In this document: piece by piece, positions 34,617 through 43,266 of the stretch
How the letters are laid out: each line of letters begins with the position of its first letter
Numbering within the stretch: position 1 is the stretch's first letter
DNA from: Vibrio bivalvicida
Lineage (GTDB): Bacteria > Pseudomonadota > Gammaproteobacteria > Enterobacterales > Vibrionaceae
Direction of reading: 5' to 3'
Length of the DNA stretch: 64,000 nucleotides
Assembly: GCF_001399455.2 (NCBI RefSeq)
Contig: NZ_LLEI02000043.1
Span: 1 to 64,000 of the forward strand
Made by a program: the position numbers and the translations under genes
The notes under the pieces: model-generated
What the model was told of the DNA's origin: nothing
What the model saw: only the letters and a program-made list of their open reading frames with translations
Databases searched by the model: none

Positions 34617-35423
34617 ATGCCAACTTGCCAAATAGAGTCTAACTCAGGGGTGGCCACTTCCAATGAGATGATGGCTGCAAACCCTCATTTACCTGCTTTA
34701 GTGAAAACGATAGATATGCCGAAAGGCTATATTGACCATCTGCACCAACATACTTGGCACCAGATTATTTTTCCGTTAAAGGGCTTGCTACAAACTCAAA
34801 CAGAGCAGTACCAGCACCTTGTGCCTCATACATCGGTTTTGTTTGTCCCTGCGGGTGTCCAGCATGAGTCCATCGCCTTAAGTCATACTACTTTTATTGG
34901 TATCTATCTCAATCCTGCGTTTGGTGTGCCTTACGAGTCTGATGTGCGCACAATTTCTCTTACGCCATTTCTCAATGAGCTATTGCAAGAGATTCGTCGC
35001 CAGTGTGAGCGTCATGTAGAGGACGATGAGTTAGTGCGTTTGTTAGCGGTGCTGCATGACCAAGTATTGCGAGATAACGTACAGACTTATCAGCTACTGT
35101 TGCCCAAAGATCGGCGCTTAAAGCTTATCTTCGAACAACTTACAGAAACGCCTGCATCGGCAATTTCACTCAAAGAGTGGGGAGAGAAAGTTGGCGCGTC
35201 AGAGCGGACATTATCGCGCTTGTTTGCCAAGGAGTTTAATACCTCATTTCAGTTATGGCGTCAGCAGATCCGCCTAATCTATTCGCTCTCATTGCTGGAT
35301 GAAACGCATTCGATTCAAACCATCGCCGATCGCGTCGGGTATCAAAATGACTCCTCATATATCAAAGCGTTTAAGGCGTATTTTGATGTGACTCCTCAGC
35401 AGTTCCGTCATCAAACCCGTTAA
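34617..35423 (+). CDS. AraC-family regulator with cupin sensor
   Basis: The 268-residue protein has an N-terminal cupin-type sensor (HQHTWHQIIFPLKG near residue 43; VLFVPAGVQHES near 75). A C-terminal AraC double helix-turn-helix (about 165-268) has EWGEKVGASERTLSRLFAKE and IQTIADRVGYQNDSSYIKAF. Its stop codon overlaps that of the convergent Lrp gene by four bases. Divergent from the MOSC gene, which it may regulate. Effector unknown. Confidence 0.88.
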   Translation: MPTCQIESNSGVATSNEMMAANPHLPALVKTIDMPKGYIDHLHQHTWHQIIFPLKGLLQTQTEQYQHLVPHTSVLFVPAGVQHESIALSHTTFIGIYLNPAFGVPYESDVRTISLTPFLNELLQEIRRQCERHVEDDELVRLLAVLHDQVLRDNVQTYQLLLPKDRRLKLIFEQLTETPASAISLKEWGEKVGASERTLSRLFAKEFNTSFQLWRQQIRLIYSLSLLDETHSIQTIADRVGYQNDSSYIKAFKAYFDVTPQQFRHQTR

Positions 35424-35902
35424 TCTAAAGGTAGCTGGAAGGTACTCTTGATCTCTTTTACCGACACATTTGATTGAATAGCGCTGACCCCTTTGACGCG
35501 TCTGATCGAACTGATTCGTTCAAAGTATTCATCCAGATCTTTCGCGACCACCTGCACAATGTAATCTGCTCCGCCAGCAATACAATGACACATGAGTATC
35601 CAATCGGACTCTGCGACATAATCTTCAAATGGTTGGGTGTTTTCAACCTCATGGCTGCCCAAGGTCACCAGTGTAAAACCCGACACTTGAAAGCCGAGTT
35701 TCTTACGATTCAATCGAGCGGCATACCCCTCGATATAGCCCTCTTCCTCCATTTTTTTCCAGCGTCTCCAGCAAGGTGTTTCGCTTAGGTTCACTGTCTC
35801 TGCCAATTTGGAGTTACTCATTCTGCCATCTTTCTGTATATGTTCTAAGATGGATAAATCTGTACTATCTAGCTCAAAATTGGTGGATTCTTTCTTTTTC
35901 AT
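35420..35902 (-). CDS. Lrp/AsnC-family regulator
   Basis: The 160-residue protein has an AsnC helix-turn-helix (LDSTDLSILEHIQKDGRMSN then LAETVNLSETPCWRRWKKM, residues about 10-50) and a C-terminal RAM ligand domain (residues about 75-150). It is divergent from the LysE-type exporter gene, the classical arrangement of a local Lrp-like activator with an amino acid exporter. It probably responds to an amino acid and controls that exporter (inference). Confidence 0.9.
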   Translation of the reverse strand: MKKKESTNFELDSTDLSILEHIQKDGRMSNSKLAETVNLSETPCWRRWKKMEEEGYIEGYAARLNRKKLGFQVSGFTLVTLGSHEVENTQPFEDYVAESDWILMCHCIAGGADYIVQVVAKDLDEYFERISSIRRVKGVSAIQSNVSVKEIKSTFQLPLD

Positions 35903-36023
35903 ATCTTAAATGGAAATAGCCTGCCTTAAATTGCTTTAATGTTAACCCAAATAGCAATTTTATTCCTGAGCAAATCGTTAGACTGGATCTCATATTGAAA
36001 TTATCACTTTATGGGAGAGAGCA

Positions 36024-36626
36024 ATGAGTGCTCAACTGATGACAGCTTTCATGTTGTTTGCAATATCGATTTCATTGACGCCAGGGGCGGGAAATATTGC
36101 TTTAGTAGGGTTGTCGAGCCGCTATGGCATTGGGGCAACACTACCGTTTATTCTCGGTAACGCGGTCGGTGTGGTCGCGATTTTGGGTGGTGCGAGTATT
36201 GGCTTGGTGAGCTTATTTACTCTTTACCCCGATCTTTACAATATCTTGAAATGGCTAGGGGCGGGCTATTTGCTCTACATGGCTTGGGGCATTGCCAACA
36301 TGGAGATGGACGGTAACTCAAGCATCAAGAAATCTGGTTTTATGTCCGGTATTTTGGTTCAAATACTCAACCCGAAAAGCTGGGTCGCTTCATTGACCGT
36401 GTTCTCTCAGTTCATTTCCCCAACTAGCGATTACCTAACTCAAGTGGTGATCATTATTAGCGTGATGGTGTTTACTGGTGTCATTGGTATGCTGCTATGG
36501 GCGTATTTTGGTTCGATGCTTAATCGCTTTATCCAATCTCCGCAAAAAATGGTCTGGATAAATCGAGGCTTTGGTGCCAGTTTAGTACTTGTCGTGATGT
36601 TTATGGTTAGTCAGCCGAGCTTATAA
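36024..36626 (+). CDS. LysE/RhtB-family exporter
   Basis: The 200-residue membrane protein has about six hydrophobic segments and the LysE signature ISLTPGAGNIALVGLSSRYG near residue 16, followed by GNAVGVVAILGGAS and LGAGYLLYMAWGI. The family exports amino acids such as lysine, threonine or homoserine lactone. A good ribosome site (GGGAGAGAG) precedes the ATG. Divergent from an Lrp/AsnC regulator gene 121 bases away. Confidence 0.9.
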   Translation: MSAQLMTAFMLFAISISLTPGAGNIALVGLSSRYGIGATLPFILGNAVGVVAILGGASIGLVSLFTLYPDLYNILKWLGAGYLLYMAWGIANMEMDGNSSIKKSGFMSGILVQILNPKSWVASLTVFSQFISPTSDYLTQVVIIISVMVFTGVIGMLLWAYFGSMLNRFIQSPQKMVWINRGFGASLVLVVMFMVSQPSL

Positions 36627-36739
36627 CTAGGCTTAGCCGTACTTACTTGCTTAGGTACGTTGGTGTTGAGTTGACTTTCTTTTGCTAGCACGCGCTTTTA
36701 GCTGGCTAGGCAAGCAACTAAACATCAACTGGGCAAAAG

Positions 36740-37459
36740 TCAGCGAGCTAGATTACGAATGGGAGAAACGTGATCTTCGAACGGCACTTGTCGCCGAAGA
36801 AATGTTGTACCTTCAACGAGCTCAGGGGTGCTGATCCGATCCATTCGAAAATGACGAAAGTCTTTGCGTGTCGGATCCCAGGCAACCAAATACCATAACG
36901 GTGGTAAAATCAGCATGGCTTGTGGCTCAACATATCGTTGGGTTATGGTTCGTTTAGCGTCACGGTATTGAAAACGCAGGTGTAGCCGTTGTAGAAAAGC
37001 TTGCTCGAATGCGGGAAGCAGTTCGGAATCCATCGTTCCCATATCAGATATGTCCACCTGCGGAGCAAGCTTTCCGATATACAAGCAACCTAGAAAACGA
37101 CGCAGATCGCGTACTTGGTCTGAGGGGAGTGCTTTCTCTATCTTCGCAAGACCTACGTCCGCGAGACCAGAGAAAGGTAGGTTTCCGGCCGCGCGCATTG
37201 ATTCAACGCTGATGAGAAGCGCAAAAACTTCAGAAACTGACAAGCGCACGGTGGTTTGAATTGATCGTGAATCAAGTTGTAAACCACCTCCGCGACCTGG
37301 TTCAGAATGGATGACAACACCCTCATCACGAAGTGCGCTAATATCACGCAATATTGTCCGCCTAGATGCGCCAACCTCTTGAGCAAGGTCAGCGACGGTT
37401 GAAGTACCGTTGCGGCGAAGGATACGTACTATAGAGTCTTGTCTTAGGCGAATATTCAT
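36740..37459 (-). CDS. HTH-WYL transcriptional regulator (YafY/DeoR-like)
   Basis: The 239-residue protein has an N-terminal HTH_11-type winged helix (VADLAQEVGASRRTILRDIS, residues about 18-40, then VVIHSEPGRGGGLQL) and a WYL-type C-terminal domain (about 140-225; PLWYLVAWDPTRKDFRHFRM and DRI). In this family the WYL domain senses a small ligand. It is divergent from the alpha/beta hydrolase gene and an excellent inverted repeat lies between them. Confidence 0.9.
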   Translation of the reverse strand: MNIRLRQDSIVRILRRNGTSTVADLAQEVGASRRTILRDISALRDEGVVIHSEPGRGGGLQLDSRSIQTTVRLSVSEVFALLISVESMRAAGNLPFSGLADVGLAKIEKALPSDQVRDLRRFLGCLYIGKLAPQVDISDMGTMDSELLPAFEQAFLQRLHLRFQYRDAKRTITQRYVEPQAMLILPPLWYLVAWDPTRKDFRHFRMDRISTPELVEGTTFLRRQVPFEDHVSPIRNLAR

Positions 37460-37477
37460 CTCTAAAGCTTACCATTC

Positions 37478-37502
37478 AATGGTGTCAGTATTTGGCACCA
37501 TT
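37478..37502. promoter_or_regulatory. WYL-regulator operator
   Basis: AATGGTGTCA and TGGCACCATT form a 9-of-10 inverted repeat separated by five bases, located 18-43 bases upstream of the regulator start and between the divergent genes. Likely the binding site of the adjacent regulator controlling itself and the hydrolase. Confidence 0.72.
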
Positions 37503-37641
37503 ACCATATACAGTTTCTCTGTCCTCGTCAGCAAGAAGGTTTCGAGGTTGCCACGCACACTCGTAAATGCTTATGGACTAAAGCGTCACCCTAGGTAGGA
37601 GGCGTAGTCTGACGATTCCATCCAGATAAAGGAGAAATGTA

Positions 37642-38589
37642 ATGTTTAATCCAACCGATTTTCCCAAACCCATTTTTGTTTCAGTCAATGACGTGAAACT
37701 TGAAGTCTTCGAAGCGGGTTCGCAAAATGCTGGAAACCCCATTGTGCTTTGTCATGGCTGGCCGGAGCATGCCTTTTCTTGGCGTTATCAGATACCAGCT
37801 CTCGTAGAGGCGGGATACCATGTCATTGTTCCAAACCAGCGCGGGTACGGCAATTCGTCCTGTCCGACAGAAGTCACAGCCTATGATATAGAGCACTTGT
37901 CGGGTGATTTGATCGCGCTTCTTGATCACTACGGATACGAAGACGCCACTTTTGTCGGTCATGATTGGGGAGCGATGGTGGTTTGGGGGCTGGCTTTATT
38001 GTATCCAAATCGTGTCAACAAAGTCATAAACCTAAGCTTGCCTTATCAGGAACGCGGAGACACTCCTTGGATCGAATTCATGGAACAAGTACTCGGCAGT
38101 GACCACTATTTTGTCCATTTTAATCGGCAACAAGGTGTTGCAGACGCGGTATTGGATGAGAACACGTCTCGATTTCTGCGTAATCTGTATCGGAAAAATG
38201 AGCCACTAAGAGAACCAGAACCGGGCATGGCGATGATCAATATCGCCAAGGGCGATACACCGCTCGGAGAGCCGTTAATGAGCGACAGTGAGCTGGTAGT
38301 TTTCGAATCCGCTTTTAAATCAACAGGCTTCACTAGCAGTATAAATTGGTACAGAAACCTTGACCGTAATTGGCATTTATTAGCAGACGTAAATCCCATC
38401 ATCCAAGTGCCGACGCTCATGATCTATGGTGACCGAGATGTGATCCCTAAGTCCGAAAGGCTAACTGTGTTTGTTCCTAATGTAGACGTAGTTAACTTAG
38501 ATTGCGGCCATTGGATTCAGCAAGAAAAGCCGCAAGAAACCAACCAAGCAATTTTAAGATGGTTGCAACACCAAAGTAGTAGCGCTTAG
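37642..38589 (+). CDS. Alpha/beta hydrolase, epoxide hydrolase-like
   Basis: The 315-residue protein has the alpha/beta hydrolase core: oxyanion HGWPEHAFSWRYQIP near residue 39, the nucleophile elbow FVGHDWGAMVVWGLAL near 103 with Asp as nucleophile, the acid region MIYGDRDVIP near 261 and the base His in DCGHWIQQEKP near 288. An aspartate nucleophile in GHDWG is typical of soluble epoxide hydrolases and haloalkane dehalogenases; HGWPE favours epoxide hydrolase. AAGGAG lies before the ATG. Controlled most likely by the divergent WYL protein. Confidence 0.87.
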   Translation: MFNPTDFPKPIFVSVNDVKLEVFEAGSQNAGNPIVLCHGWPEHAFSWRYQIPALVEAGYHVIVPNQRGYGNSSCPTEVTAYDIEHLSGDLIALLDHYGYEDATFVGHDWGAMVVWGLALLYPNRVNKVINLSLPYQERGDTPWIEFMEQVLGSDHYFVHFNRQQGVADAVLDENTSRFLRNLYRKNEPLREPEPGMAMINIAKGDTPLGEPLMSDSELVVFESAFKSTGFTSSINWYRNLDRNWHLLADVNPIIQVPTLMIYGDRDVIPKSERLTVFVPNVDVVNLDCGHWIQQEKPQETNQAILRWLQHQSSSA

Positions 38590-39221
38590 CCCTAAGCCAG
38601 AGTCATTGCATGAAATGGTCCACACTGAGCTATCTGATATGGCTCAGTTATGCCCCAAAGTTTGTTCCGTTTCTAAAAACGTTACAGTGAGTCAGCTAGC
38701 TTTGATATACAGAAATTATTGTGTGGTAAAACGCAAGAGCTGACCCCGCTCCCCTTTTTCTTACAATAGCCAATAAAACAGAGTGTTAAGGCTTAAAACA
38801 CCAAATGAGCAATTACTAATAGTGTTCATTCATAGTGTCAATTGTTAGTGTTCAAAATACTATTTGTCTGATTTTTAATCGAGTGAACTCTGTGATATCT
38901 AGGTGTCATTACACTTACTTTGAGGGAATCTAACTGCCGCCACTGTAACTCATTGTTTATTATGTGCTTATTTCTTTGTCTGTTGGTGTCTTTATTTCAC
39001 TGCCCAGATCATGAAATAGATTTACCAAATCTCCCCCATGTTTTGTCATAGTAAAACATTTAAGTACAAAACATTAGTCTTCAAATATAATTACATTTTG
39101 ATTAATATGGTCATAATTGTGACTTGAGTCATATTTATGCGCATTTATTGAGGGTTAATTTGCTTTTTAGGTCACTATTTGCGTGATAATAAGAGGTATA
39201 TTTGTTTAGAGTACAAAGTAA
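38590..39221. promoter_or_regulatory. Long AT-rich region upstream of the ectoine operon
   Basis: 632 bases without a supported gene. Close to the hydrolase end are hairpins GCTTAG-CC-CTAAGC (38584-38597) and ACTGAGC/GCTCAGT (38624-38648), possibly terminators though without a U-tract. At 38820, 38833 and 38846 three copies of TAGTGT(T)CA repeat at an exact 13-bp period. The last 200 bases are very AT-rich and should contain the ect promoter; I cannot fix the -35 and -10 with confidence. Confidence 0.5.
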
Positions 39222-39779
39222 ATGCACATTCCTATGATCGTATCAGCACCTTGGGTGGCTTACCCAGAAATCGTTGAGGAGTCCACGCAGTATGGATCAT
39301 TTAGTGAACCTAACGCGGAAGATGGAGATGACATTTTTAATCTTATTGCCCAGTGTCCACCACTAGATACCAACTCCTCTTACTGCAATTTTTTGCAATC
39401 CACTCACTTTCGCCAAACATGCCTCTTAGCCCGCTACGAAGGAGAGATCTCCGGCTTTATTTCCGGTTATCGCAAACCAGAAGAACCGAGTACGCTTTTT
39501 ATTTGGCAGGTCGCGGTTGCCCCCAAGCACCGAGGTAAAGGCCTTGCATATCAGATGCTTCAAGTACTTTTGACTAAAGACTCTCTGCAAGGCATTGATG
39601 CGATTGAAACGACGATTACCCGTGAAAACGGGGCGTCTTGGGCGCTATTCAAAAAGCTCGATGCGCAAAATGGTCAACAAGGTAGCGTTTCAACATTTCT
39701 CGATCAAACGACACATTTCAAGGGTAAACACGATACGGAGTATTTGTATCGCATCCCACTCACATCACAGGATAGATAA
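39222..39779 (+). CDS. ectA: L-2,4-diaminobutyrate acetyltransferase
   Basis: The 185-residue GNAT enzyme acetylates diaminobutyrate, the second step of ectoine synthesis. The acetyl-CoA fold shows PNAEDGDDIFNLIAQCPPLD near residue 30, FIWQVAVAPKHRGKGLAYQM near 91 (the R/Q-x-x-G-x-A type loop as RGKGLA) and the late ENGASWALFKKLDAQ. First gene of the ectABC-ask operon, 11 bases before ectB. The Shine-Dalgarno is weak. Ectoine protects against high salinity. Confidence 0.93.
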   Translation: MHIPMIVSAPWVAYPEIVEESTQYGSFSEPNAEDGDDIFNLIAQCPPLDTNSSYCNFLQSTHFRQTCLLARYEGEISGFISGYRKPEEPSTLFIWQVAVAPKHRGKGLAYQMLQVLLTKDSLQGIDAIETTITRENGASWALFKKLDAQNGQQGSVSTFLDQTTHFKGKHDTEYLYRIPLTSQDR

Positions 39780-39790
39780 ACGGTCTAATC

Positions 39791-41059
39791 ATGGATATTT
39801 TTGACAAGCAAGAATCGCAAGTTCGCTCTTACTGCAACAGCTTCCCGGTTGTTTTTACGAAAGCAAAAGGGTGTTGGCTAGAGACTGAATCCGGTGAAAA
39901 GTACCTAGATTTTCTTGCTGGGGCGGGGTCACTCAATTACGGTCATAACAACCCGATATTTAAACAAGCACTGCTCAATTACATCGAAGCTGATGGTATT
40001 ACGCATGGACTCGACATGCATTCTGGTGCTAAGGCTGAATTCCTCAACGCGTTGCAGAGTCATGTACTAGAACCAAGAGGCCTTAACTACAAAGTTCAGT
40101 TTACAGGGCCTACAGGCACCAACGCCGTTGAAGCGGCACTTAAGTTAGCCAGAAAAGCTAAGGGGCGCAGCTCTATCGTCGCCTTCACCAATGGCTTTCA
40201 TGGCTGTACATCCGGTGCCTTGGCGGCAACAGGCAATCAGCACCATCGACAAGGAGCAGGGGTAAGTTTAAACAATGTCACTCGTATACCTTTTGAGGGC
40301 TATGCGGGCATTGATGGGCTGACACTATTTGAAACAATGTTAAGTGACAACTCAGCTGGGGTCGATAAACCTGCGGCTGTGCTTGTTGAAACTGTACAGG
40401 GCGAAGGTGGGCTCAACGTTGCTTCAAACGCGTGGTTGCAACGCCTAAGCAAAATCTGCAAACAGAATGATATTTTAGTGATTGTCGATGATATTCAAGC
40501 CGGATGTGGGCGCACGGGTACGTTCTTTAGCTTTGAACCTGCAGGTATTAAGCCTGATATGGTGACCTTATCTAAATCAATTGGTGGATACGGTTTGCCT
40601 ATGGCAATCGTGCTACTCAAGCCTGAACTTGATATTTGGAAACCTGGCGAACATAACGGTACCTTTCGTGGCAACAACCACGCTTTTGTTACTGCCACTC
40701 AAGCAATCGAAATGTATTGGGCTGACAACAAACCATTCGAACAGCACATTTCGAACTGCTCAGCCATGGTTTCCGAGGTGATTGCCTCTATTTTGGCCCG
40801 CCACCCAGGCATGTTCGTTAAACAAAAGGGGCGTGGGATGATGATCGGCATTGAGTGCAGCAACGGACAACTGGCTGGCGAGATCGCGAAAGCTTGCTTT
40901 GACAATGGCTTAATTATTGAGACAGCTGGACCAAATGACGAAGTGTTGAAGTTTTTCGCACCACTTACGATTACTGAATCTGAGTTAGAAACAGGCTTGG
41001 ACATATTTAAACATGCCGTCGAAGTCGTGATCCAACAACAGTTTAAGAAAGCATCGTAA
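39791..41059 (+). CDS. ectB: Diaminobutyrate-2-oxoglutarate aminotransferase
   Basis: The 422-residue class III PLP aminotransferase makes diaminobutyrate from aspartate semialdehyde and glutamate. Landmarks are [15 protein letters not shown] near residue 41, [20 protein letters not shown] near 103 and [18 protein letters not shown] near 235. The PLP lysine lies in [15 protein letters not shown] near 262. Length is as expected for EctB. Second gene of the operon, 14 bases before ectC. Confidence 0.95.
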   Translation: MDIFDKQESQVRSYCNSFPVVFTKAKGCWLETESGEKYLDFLAGAGSLNYGHNNPIFKQALLNYIEADGITHGLDMHSGAKAEFLNALQSHVLEPRGLNYKVQFTGPTGTNAVEAALKLARKAKGRSSIVAFTNGFHGCTSGALAATGNQHHRQGAGVSLNNVTRIPFEGYAGIDGLTLFETMLSDNSAGVDKPAAVLVETVQGEGGLNVASNAWLQRLSKICKQNDILVIVDDIQAGCGRTGTFFSFEPAGIKPDMVTLSKSIGGYGLPMAIVLLKPELDIWKPGEHNGTFRGNNHAFVTATQAIEMYWADNKPFEQHISNCSAMVSEVIASILARHPGMFVKQKGRGMMIGIECSNGQLAGEIAKACFDNGLIIETAGPNDEVLKFFAPLTITESELETGLDIFKHAVEVVIQQQFKKAS

Positions 41060-41073
41060 ATAGGAAGAAAATA

Positions 41074-41460
41074 ATGATTGTTCGCACTTTAGAAGAATGC
41101 CGCGATAGCGAGCGCAGAGTTGCCTCAGAAACATGGGAAAGCGTTCGTATGTTACTCAAAGATGACAATATGGGTTTTTCATTCCATATCACCACCATTT
41201 TTGAGAATACAGAAACGCATATCCATTACCAAAATCATTTGGAGTCCGTCTACTGTATGAGTGGCGAGGGAGAGATAGAAGTTGTCGGTGGAACAACCTA
41301 CCCAATCAAGCCGGGGACGCTCTACATCCTAGATCAGCATGATGAGCATTATCTCCGTGCATACGAAGGGAAAGAGATGGTGATGGCTTGTGTATTTAAT
41401 CCACCAATCACGGGTAAAGAAACCCATGATGAGAACGGTGTTTACCCGCTTATTGACTGA
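41074..41460 (+). CDS. ectC: Ectoine synthase
   Basis: The 128-residue cupin enzyme cyclises N-gamma-acetyl-diaminobutyrate to ectoine. It has the family start [39 protein letters not shown] near residue 49 and [15 protein letters not shown] near 86, covering the iron and substrate residues. AGGAAG precedes the ATG. There is no ectD hydroxylase gene in the window, so ectoine rather than hydroxyectoine is the expected product. Confidence 0.95.
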   Translation: MIVRTLEECRDSERRVASETWESVRMLLKDDNMGFSFHITTIFENTETHIHYQNHLESVYCMSGEGEIEVVGGTTYPIKPGTLYILDQHDEHYLRAYEGKEMVMACVFNPPITGKETHDENGVYPLID

Positions 41461-41531
41461 TTGCCCTTTCTGGCTAGTCAATAGGGCTAGCCTTTCTTTC
41501 GCCACGAACCCTACCAACCAAAGGCCGTATC

Positions 41532-42959
41532 ATGACTTATACCGTAGAGAAAATCGGCGGTACTTCGATGACAGCATTCGATGCTGTACTAGATAACATA
41601 CTGATCAAAAAAGGAAATGAAGAAACTTACAACCGAGTATTTGTGGTTTCCGCTTACAGTGGAATCACTGATGCTTTGCTTGAATGTAAAAAAACCAGTA
41701 AGCCGGGTGTGTATCAGTTAGTCGCTCAGCGAGATGCGAGTTGGCAACAGGCGCTAGACTACGTAGAACAAAGAATGTTACTCATAAACGACAATATCTT
41801 TGCCGACCCAATGAACCGCCTTCGTGCAGACAAATTTATTCGCTCTCGGATTTCAGAAGCGAAAGTCTGTATCTCTAACATCATGGAAACTTGCCAATAT
41901 GGTCAGTTTTCGCTGCGACACTACCTACCCCAAGTTAGAGAGTTTCTTTCCTCTATAGGTGAAGCGCACAGTGCGTATAACACTGCACTCAAACTCAAAA
42001 ATATCGGCACAAACTCAAGGTTTGTTGACTTGTCAGGCTGGGATACACAGGTTCCTAGTAGCTTAGATGATTGCATTCTAAAAGCGTTTGCAGATATCGA
42101 CATAAGCAAAGAGTTACCTATCGTCACCGGATACGCGTCTTGCAAAGAAGGGTTAATGTCCACTTATGATCGCGGCTATAGTGAAATGACATTTAGTCGT
42201 ATCGCCTCATTAACCAATGCTGATTTGGCGATCATTCATAAAGAGTACCACCTTAGCTCGGCTGACCCTCGCGTTGTTGGCTCTGATAAAGTTCTGCCAT
42301 TGGGAAAGACCAACTATGACGTAGCAGATCAACTTGCCAATTTGGGTATGGAAGCGATTCACCCTAATGCAGCAGCAGGCCTACGTGAAAGTGGTATCGA
42401 GTTGCAGATCAAAAACACCTTTGAACCGCGGCACCCAGGGACACTGATCTCCGGGGCTTTTCGACCAACGGTGGACAAGGTTGAAATCATTGCTGGTAAA
42501 GAGAAAGTCTTTGCCTTACATCTGTTCGATCAAACTATGGTTGGTTGTGTAGACAATGTCAGCTACGACTTAATGCAAATCATCACAGACGCACGAGTGA
42601 AATTGGTGGGTAAAGAGATGAATGCTAACTCAATGACACATTACCTCACTGGCAGCAGCGATGCATTGAACAAAGTTCTGTACAAAACAGAGAAGCGATT
42701 CCCTAACGCAAACATAAAAGGCCGAATGGTTGCCCTCATTTCTGCAATAGGATCTCAATTTGACACCAACCAAGCACTCGCAAAAGGTGTGTTAGCGTTA
42801 ATGGAGCAAAGTATTACTCCTATCGCCGTTCATTCATCGATGAGAAATGTGAATGTGCAGTTTGTTGTTGATGACAATGAGTATCAGCCTTCGATATGCG
42901 CACTGCATGAGGTGTTTTTTAATCGAAAAAAGCGCTCGCTACATAGCTTAGCAGTGTGA
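41532..42959 (+). CDS. ask: Ectoine-operon aspartate kinase
   Basis: The 475-residue aspartokinase supplies aspartyl phosphate for ectoine. VEKIGGTSMTAFDAVLDN at the N-terminus is the kinase glycine motif, YSEMTFSRIASLTNADLAII near 213 and EAIHPNAAAGLRESGIEL near 274 are catalytic and linker regions, and two ACT-like regulatory units follow. This is the Ask_Ect subtype usually encoded after ectC. The dedicated isoenzyme would avoid lysine and threonine feedback control. A short 71-base gap separates it from ectC. Confidence 0.92.
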   Translation: MTYTVEKIGGTSMTAFDAVLDNILIKKGNEETYNRVFVVSAYSGITDALLECKKTSKPGVYQLVAQRDASWQQALDYVEQRMLLINDNIFADPMNRLRADKFIRSRISEAKVCISNIMETCQYGQFSLRHYLPQVREFLSSIGEAHSAYNTALKLKNIGTNSRFVDLSGWDTQVPSSLDDCILKAFADIDISKELPIVTGYASCKEGLMSTYDRGYSEMTFSRIASLTNADLAIIHKEYHLSSADPRVVGSDKVLPLGKTNYDVADQLANLGMEAIHPNAAAGLRESGIELQIKNTFEPRHPGTLISGAFRPTVDKVEIIAGKEKVFALHLFDQTMVGCVDNVSYDLMQIITDARVKLVGKEMNANSMTHYLTGSSDALNKVLYKTEKRFPNANIKGRMVALISAIGSQFDTNQALAKGVLALMEQSITPIAVHSSMRNVNVQFVVDDNEYQPSICALHEVFFNRKKRSLHSLAV

Positions 42960-43266
42960 ATGCTCGGCTCGTTCGGCAGTTGCAAGAAGAAACCAAGCCC
43001 ATTCGCCATCACTTGATTCATTCATGAAGCTCAAAATAATAAGTAGTGGAAATTTTTGGTGTAATTTATCGCGACAGTTATGCATGAGTACAGTTCTAGT
43101 TACTAAGGTGTCTGCCCGTACAACTCTGTACATATTTGAATAGTGTGCCCCGGGGGTATTCGAAACCATGGATGACAAATAGATGTAGTAGGTGAAATAT
43201 TTTATTTTTATTGTTTTGATGGGGCCATCAAGAGGGCGTTAAACGCGCCCTCATTGTTCGAAAGAA
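42960..43266. other. Convergent intergenic region with terminator
   Basis: 307 bases between ask and the phospholipase D gene. At 43232-43252 GAGGGCG/CGCCCTC forms a 7-bp stem that should end the phospholipase transcript on the minus strand (tail A/T-rich, weak U-tract). A minus-strand open frame of 76 codons here shows no ribosome site or family, so I do not call it. Confidence 0.6.

Noticed and set aside
42948..43178. Minus-strand 76-codon open frame between ask and the phospholipase D gene
   Set aside because: No ribosome binding site, no recognisable family, and it overlaps the ask 3' end; likely chance.
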